Of a stretch of DNA of 64,000 bases, positions 58,801 through 64,000 are shown piece by piece; the stretch's first letter is position 1; each line of letters begins with the position of its first letter. The DNA is from Bugulina stolonifera. Lineage: Eukaryota; Bryozoa; Gymnolaemata; Cheilostomatida; Bugulidae. The position numbers were made by a program, and so were the translations under genes. The notes beneath the pieces were generated by a model, which ran no database searches, had not been told where the DNA came from, and was given only the letters and a program-made list of their open reading frames with translations. The stretch covers positions 14,277,501 to 14,341,500 of the forward strand of contig OW285192.1 in NCBI GenBank assembly GCA_935421135.1, given 5' to 3'.

Positions 58801-61582
58801 ATACCTAACTAAATGCCAAATATCAAACCATTTTATCAAGTAACTTAACTAAGATGATTAGGAACATTGAATATTATTTGCAGCTTCATGAAGTTAGGAG
58901 ATGGACACCAGTGCTGTGACATATCTACCTCCGTCAAGTGGGCATCTAGCGTTGGTCTGGACAATGTAACACAAATGCTAAAGATCGTCAGTTGTCATCC
59001 AATAACAAGTTGTGAAGCAGAGAGATCATTCTCAAGGTTGAAATTTCTCAAAAATGAATTGAGGAGTACAATGGGTCATGAAAGGTATGTTTGCATATTT
59101 ATATATTTTAGCAGAATCACACTTGCTGTCTTCTGTAATGCTACATGCTCAGTGACTTCTGTATGCACCATATGAATTCTCATAATACGTCATGTTATTA
59201 GTTTTGAAATTCTAGATGAGTATTTATGTTCTCTACCCTCTAACGTAATTATTGTATTTTATTACACAGGTTGAATGCTCTGGCAACAATAATGATTCAC
59301 CGAGACAAAGACGTTGAGTTAAACAAAATTATTGTACCGTTTTTGAGTGAGAGGGGGTACATGTAAAATACTTGTGTTTATGTTCGAGTTTTAACTAATA
59401 TTTCATACACCATCTACATGGATGTCTACCTTTATATATTATGCAGCACTTGTATCATTACTTGGATTTTTCTTGCTTGCCAATAAATATGAATATTTAC
59501 ACACCGTACATACATGTACATGCATATATTATTGGTTTTGTGAATATTTTTAGATAAATAGGGTTCTTCAGATTCATTTGATGGCAAATGGATGGCATTG
59601 GATACCATAATCAACATTAAATTTATTGCCAAATTTAGTGCCAGATTGCTGGAGATGGACCTTATTGCGTCGTAATTCCGAAAAAATTTTCGAACCCGGG
59701 AGGGCGCTTCAGCGCCCCTCCCGGACCCTCCCCGCAGCGTGCTGCGCACGCATCGGGCGCTTCGCGCCCTCTACCTGTCATCCTACCCATTTGTAGGATA
59801 AGTTTGAAAGTAGTGGGTTGAATTTCAAGCAATATACGCCTCTGTGTACATCTAAACCAATTATTGTACATTTTCTATAAAATCAACTAATTGCAACCAC
59901 CAAATCAACTTACAAGCCCCTCCTATCATCAGGGTTAATATAAAAGGAGTCATTTCCTTTTTACTTTATAGTTTTTGTTGTATTCATCCATAGAGTTTGA
60001 TAATCATGACACTCCACTTTTATTCTGGAGTTGTTTCCACCACAGTTCTTTGTGTATAAAGGTAGGAAAGTAGGAGAAGGCAAACAACTCCACAGTCTCC
60101 ACCTCAGGGTAGGCAGAGCCAAGTTTCCTCATCGCACAAGATTATTATATAGTACATTGTATACTTCTAGTATTATAATATATGTAGTAGCCTACGTTGT
60201 TGTGTACTAGTAGTTATCATTTAGAAGTTGTCTTTTCTTTTCAATATTAATAATGAGAGAAGACAACTTGAAAATTGCAAGTCTTCTGTTCTACAGTGTA
60301 TTTGCATTATAATAAATACATGTATCATCATCATTATGGATGGAGGGCCTATAAAATAACAAACACCTCATTATTTGATAATGGTTTCAGAAGCAAAATA
60401 AGGGTACTGTAAAAATAATGAGGTGTTTGTTATTTTATGGCGTCTCCCCGTCCATAATGATGATATTTGTTATCTGTAATTGTTATACAATGTCCAGTTG
60501 ACCTGTATCTTGGTCTACTTAGTTAGACTACACTGGTTGATACTCTATTATTCTTGACAGCCAATGGCAAGACTAGGAGCTTCTGTTACTGGACTGGATG
60601 CGTCAAAGGAAGCTATTAAAGCTGCATCACAACGGCGGGACAGTCTTGACGAGCCAATACTAAACAGGTTTGTATTGGCAGCTAGGTTATTCAGTTTCAG
60701 TTTTTTAGAGTCATCCTCACTTCAGTTTTATTGCGATAAAAGCTGATAACCAATCTAATTACTACTCCAAAGGATTTATTTGTTGGGTATACATTAGTGC
60801 TGCACGCTGTTTCGGTATCATTCAGTTTGTCAGTTATTTTTCTCGGTTCAAAAACTATGAAATGTGAAAATGCGGCGGCGGTTCGATATGATTCAGTTTT
60901 TCAATTCAAGTCACATCTTTCCTTATAGCAAGCCCATTTCTGGTAATGGCTAGTGTCGTATACGCTTGAATGCATATTGTGCCTCTATCGATCTTTATAA
61001 TTTGATGTAATCCCTGCCATACAGACTTAGCTGCAGACACCATTGTCACCCAGTGATGATTTGTTGTTGTTCTACTCAATTTTTATTACATATAATTATA
61101 AATAATTAGTATTTGATAATTACATTTTATTAAACAAAATAAAAGTGGCTACCATTATAGTTAAAAGCGGAGTGTGACAACTCCCAAATTTTAAGAAACC
61201 TAATAAAACTGAGGGGTAAAAGACAACTTCTGTGTCATTCAGTTTTGCTGAAAAATCAGCAAAAAACTGAATGGAAATGCAAATCAAAACCGCCCAGCAC
61301 TAGTTTACATAGTTTCCACAATATAGCTTATGAATAATATTGTATAGCTATTACAGAATTCATGTATTATGTACAATGTACTTGTACTTGTATATATTTC
61401 ATATATGTAGGCCTATGTATATATTATCTACATTTTATAGTAACCTTCACTATGAGAGTGGCACGGTAGAAGACTTTGCCATCGGCAGAGAGGAAAGTTT
61501 TGACCTTATCGTTGCCTCGGAAGTGGTAGAGCATGTATCGTCCTTAGAGGGATTCATCAGCTCCTCTCTTAGGTTACTGAAG
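52856..61582 (+). CDS. COQ3: COQ3 ubiquinone-biosynthesis O-methyltransferase, 3' partial
   Basis: Mitochondrial SAM-dependent methyltransferase that carries out both O-methylation steps of ubiquinone synthesis. Visible exons: 52856-52896 (ATG), 53050-53151, 53543-53702, 60561-60667, 61441-61582. That gives 184 codons, all in phase; the C-terminal half (roughly 130-180 residues by comparison with other COQ3) lies beyond the window. The N-terminus MLRRIIPKNITSVRYFTN is a typical matrix-targeting sequence (Arg-rich, no acids, RYF cleavage-like site). Then come VDTEEIEKFSQLS..WW and LHTLNRLRIPLIR, and SAM motif I ILDIGCGGGILSE (about 90-101). These are followed by MARLGASVTGLDAS (about 103-115) and FDLIVASEVVEHV (about 157-169), all characteristic of COQ3/UbiG. 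Intron 3 (53703-60560) holds a complete hAT transposon. Confidence 0.95.
54001..54549. repeat. Perfect 25-bp subterminal inverted repeat in the hAT element
   Basis: AAAATTTACCGTGCCTTACG plus TCAAC at about 54002-54026 is repeated as its exact reverse complement at about 54524-54548. The pair brackets transposase exon 1. It may be a solo internal feature, or the ends of a nested short element. Confidence 0.8.
54181..59366 (+). CDS. hAT transposase, intact, 11 exons, 817 aa
   Basis: DDE-type hAT transposase. Exons: 54181-54239, 55028-55038 (11-nt microexon), 55371-55502, 55661-56569, 56868-57092, 57201-57357, 57465-57670, 57969-58214, 58477-58687, 58884-59084, 59270-59366 (TAA). Sum 2454 nt, all phases match, no internal stop. 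Layout: a Ser/Asp-rich N-terminus (MSGTKRSFSIVDAFAKVSKR), then a TTF/BED-like zinc finger (CKVC...HQNTNYH) in exon 4. The RNase H-like core follows, with IIADETRD (Asp about 331), AYDGASNMSG (Asp about 398), HCKAHLLNLAL and TRWVER. The C-terminal dimerisation segment is HPITSCEAERSFSRLKFLKN (catalytic Glu about 765). Related sequences in animals include ZMYM1-like and DUF4371 hAT proteins. Exon 1 and the microexon are the least certain; without them the frame does not join cleanly. Confidence 0.9.
59690..59780. other. GC-rich hairpin cluster near the hAT right end
   Basis: In an otherwise AT-rich region, about 90 bp is strongly GC-rich and packed with short palindromes: GGGCGCTTCAGCGCCC, GCGTGCTGCGCACGC and GGGCGCTTCGCGCCC. 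It sits 65-155 bp from the right terminus, where transposase-binding subterminal repeats commonly lie. The role is inferred. Confidence 0.75.
59853..60560. other. Rest of COQ3 intron 3
   Basis: Non-coding intron sequence between the hAT insertion and COQ3 exon 4. It contains the inverted-repeat element at about 60324-60474 and no other feature I can support. Confidence 0.6.
60324..60474. mobile_element. About 150-bp inverted-repeat element in COQ3 intron 3
   Basis: The left arm (ATCATCATTATGGATGGAGG, then CCTATAAAATAACAAACACC, TCATTATT) is matched by its reverse complement on the right, ending CCGTCCATAATGATGAT, with one short mismatched section. About 35-40 bp lies between the arms. A small foldback element or relic; the target duplication is unclear. 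Confidence 0.8.
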
Positions 61583-62483
61583 GTGTGTAAGCAGTTATCT
61601 TCTCCTAATTATTTTCTGATGAAACATGGTTTTGTTTTCTAGTGGAGGTGATCTCCCAATCTGTCTCTGTGAATCGTAACATTCAGCCATTAGAGAACCC
61701 AAATTCTCTTCGGATGACTGGGAGGATAATATTGTCTCTCCCCTCTTGATATACAGCTAGTCAAATAGAATTTAGTTAGACATCACTAGTTATGAAGTTT
61801 CCTCTTATGGAGAAGCTTGATTCTTCTTGTTTATCAGAGTTTCTAACTGGATGGCAGATTGTCTTTGCATCACTCGTAGGCAAACTTGAGTTTTGTGATT
61901 AGCATCATTTTCATGTTTTGATATTAGACACAGATGCTACACAACTCAGTAGAAATCTAAATATAGCATCTGTTGCTCTCATTGTAACTCTCTAAATGGT
62001 GCAATCTTGTTTAAACCAGATCCAGTTAGAGTTGGGTATGTGTGGGAGTGACTCATTGTCTTGTGACTGTCTGCATTACCAGACATTATGAAATTACTCA
62101 GCTCCTGCCATTATTGCATTTGGTGTATCCCATAATTTTGCTGTGAAATAAATGGAAATCTACAGTGCTTTTATTCTCATAATTATAGTCATGTGAGTTA
62201 CAAGATCTCTGCTATATCATTTAACTGTAATGGAAAATTACTTGTAAGGTAGAAGCACAGTAATGCATGTACACACACACATTCACATAGCATTAGAAAA
62301 TAACAGTTTAATAGTTTTTTCCCTTCTCTACAGACTTACTGCTTAGTTTGTACATGTGCATACTAGCAGAGTGAAGGTTATATAACCCTCTTTCCTACTT
62401 TATTATGTAATAGTGTACTAGCATCTGCATGTATATGATGTACATGTACATAATATGCATGTATATCACTTGTATCTTTATTA
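61583..62483. other. COQ3 intron 5 up to the satellite
   Basis: I looked for the next COQ3 exon, which should start with a PGG-type segment after LLK, and did not find it here. Nothing else supportable. Confidence 0.55.
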
Positions 62484-62487
62484 GTTT

Positions 62488-64000
62488 GCTAGCATCTGTA
62501 TAATGTACACTATACATGTGCACCATATACATGTATATGTATAGTGTGCTAGCATCTGTATAATGTACACTATACATGTGCACCATATACACGTATATGT
62601 ATAGTGTACTAGCATCTGTATAATGTACACTATACATGTGCACCATATACATGTATATGTATAGTGTACTAGCATCTGTATAATGTACACTATACATGTG
62701 CACCATATACATGTATATGTATAGTGTACTAGCATCTGTATAATGTACACTATACATGTGCACCATATACACGTATATGTATTATAGTGTGCTAGCATCT
62801 GCATAATGTACACTATACATGTGCACCATATACACGTATATGTATAGTGTGCTAGCATCTGTATAATGTACACTATACATGTGCACCATATACACGTATA
62901 TGTATAGTGTGCTAGCATCTGTATAATGTACACTATACATGTGCACCATATACACGTATATGTATAGTGTGCTAGCATCTGTATAATGTACACTATTTAT
63001 ACATGTCACCATATACACGTATATGTATAGTGTGCTAGCATCTGTATAATGTACACTATACATGTGCACCATATACACGTATATGTATAGTGTGCTAGCA
63101 TCTGTATAATGTACACTATACATGTGCACCATATACATGTATATGTATAGTGTGCTAGCATCTGTATAATGTACACTATACATGTGCACCATATACACGT
63201 ATATGTATAGTGTGCTAGCATCTGTATAATGTACACTATACATGTGCACCATATACACGTATATGTATAGTGTGCTAGCATCTGTATAATGTACACTATA
63301 CATGTGCACCATATACACGTATATGTATAGTGTGCTAGCATCTGTATAATGTACACTATACATGTGCACCATATACATGTATATGTATAGTGTACTAGCA
63401 TCTGTATAATGTACACTATACATGTGTACCATATACACGTATATGTATAGTGTGCTAGCATCTGTATAATGTACACTATACATGTGCACCATATACACGT
63501 ATATGTATAGTGTGCTAGCATCTGTATAATGTACACTATACATGTGCACCATATACACGTATATGTATAGTGTGCTAGCATCTGTATAATGTACACTATA
63601 CATGTGCACCATATACACGTATATGTATAGTGTGCTAGCATCTGTATAATGTACACTATACATGTGCACCATATACACGTATATGTATAGTGTGCTAGCA
63701 TCTGTATAATGTACACTATACATGTGCACCATATACACGTATATGTATAGTGTGCTAGCATCTGTATAATGTACACTATACATGTGCACCATATACACGT
63801 ATATGTATAGTGTGCTAGCATCTGTATAATGTACACTATACATGTGCACCATATACACGTATATGTATAGTGTGCTAGCATCTGTATAATGTACACTATA
63901 CATGTGCACCATATACACGTATATGTATAGTGTGCTAGCATCTGTATAATGTACACTATACATGTGCACCATATACACGTATATGTATAGTGTACTAGCA
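62488..64000 (+). repeat. 60-bp satellite array, at least 25 copies, runs off the window
   Basis: Unit of 60 bp built from TGCTAGCATCTGTATAATGT, ACACTATACATGTGCACCAT and ATACACGTATATGTATAGTG. Copies differ mainly at C/T in ACACGTA versus ACATGTA and G/A in GTGCTAGC versus GTACTAGC. One copy near 62990-63010 has a small rearrangement. Because 60 is a multiple of three, long minus-strand ORFs of up to 398 codons appear; they are repeat artefacts. The array lies in a COQ3 intron. Confidence 0.98.

Larger units (their letters stand above)
53838..59844 (+). mobile_element. Complete hAT DNA transposon (6007 bp) inside COQ3 intron 3
   Basis: Left end CAGAGGCGTATATTG and right end CAATATACGCCTCTG are perfect complements. 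Flanks are TGTACATC on both sides (53830-53837 and 59845-59852), the 8-bp duplication expected for hAT. The terminus CAGAGGCG fits the hAT consensus. It contains one intact transposase gene on the plus strand (54181-59366). Near the left end, short motifs around GTCGTGGG and CCCACGAC recur (53865-53930). Near the right end there is a GC-rich hairpin cluster (59690-59780). The perfect termini and open frame suggest a young, potentially autonomous copy. Confidence 0.96.

Noticed and set aside
62395..63978. Minus-strand ORFs of 125, 170, 316 and 398 codons with YIYVYMVHMYSVHYTDAST-like repeats
   Set aside because: They are translations of the 60-bp satellite; the unit length is a multiple of three and contains no stop in those frames.
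1..64000. Bacterial-style systems such as CRISPR arrays, operons or restriction-modification clusters
   Set aside because: The tandem repeats here have no unique spacers, and every convincing gene is a spliced animal gene.

Overview
The window is animal nuclear DNA. It is AT-rich, the genes are split into many short exons with GT-AG junctions, and the encoded proteins match animal families: TMCO3, ATP10-type P4-ATPase, MED11, VPS36 and COQ3. Introns are mostly 100 bp to 2 kb and full of microsatellites, minisatellites and small DNA transposons. A marine invertebrate, possibly an early-branching animal such as a sponge, is my guess; the sequence does not fix the taxon. I read the gene models by hand, following splice sites, phase continuity and family similarity. 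All multi-exon models keep phase across every junction I list.

Layout. (1) About 388-7366, plus strand: TMCO3-like cation/proton antiporter; its signal-peptide exon lies left of the window. (2) 7367-14710: gene-poor, holding a roughly 3-kb foldback element (10985-13958). (3) 14711-33749, plus: complete 27-exon ATP10-type phospholipid flippase, about 1320 aa. (4) 34518-35309, minus: MED11. (5) 36733-41950, plus: VPS36, 385 aa in 11 exons. (6) 42628-47631, minus: an unrecognised 375-aa secreted acidic protein with dibasic sites, in seven exons. (7) 47632-52855: no clear gene; it contains a CpG-rich block, three unidentified ORFs and a hairpin element. (8) 52856 to beyond 61582, plus: COQ3. Its third intron contains a complete 6-kb hAT transposon (53838-59844) with matching terminal inverted repeats, an 8-bp target duplication and an apparently intact 11-exon transposase gene that includes an 11-nt microexon. 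From about 62.5 kb the window runs out in a 60-bp satellite inside a COQ3 intron.

The host genes are unrelated housekeeping functions: ion and lipid transport in membranes, transcription Mediator, ESCRT-II and ubiquinone synthesis. I see no operon or pathway clustering. ATP10/MED11 and VPS36/secreted gene are convergent pairs; MED11/VPS36 are divergent.

The most unusual structural signal is that several introns begin with a tandem array that copies their own 5' splice site. TMCO3 exon 6 has 3 copies of 45 bp and exon 10 has about 25 copies of about 20 bp. ATP10 exons 9, 12 and 21 have 2-3 copies each. In some cases a downstream copy would extend the exon in frame; in others it would add an immediate stop. 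The other main leads are the intact hAT element and the unknown secreted precursor-like protein.
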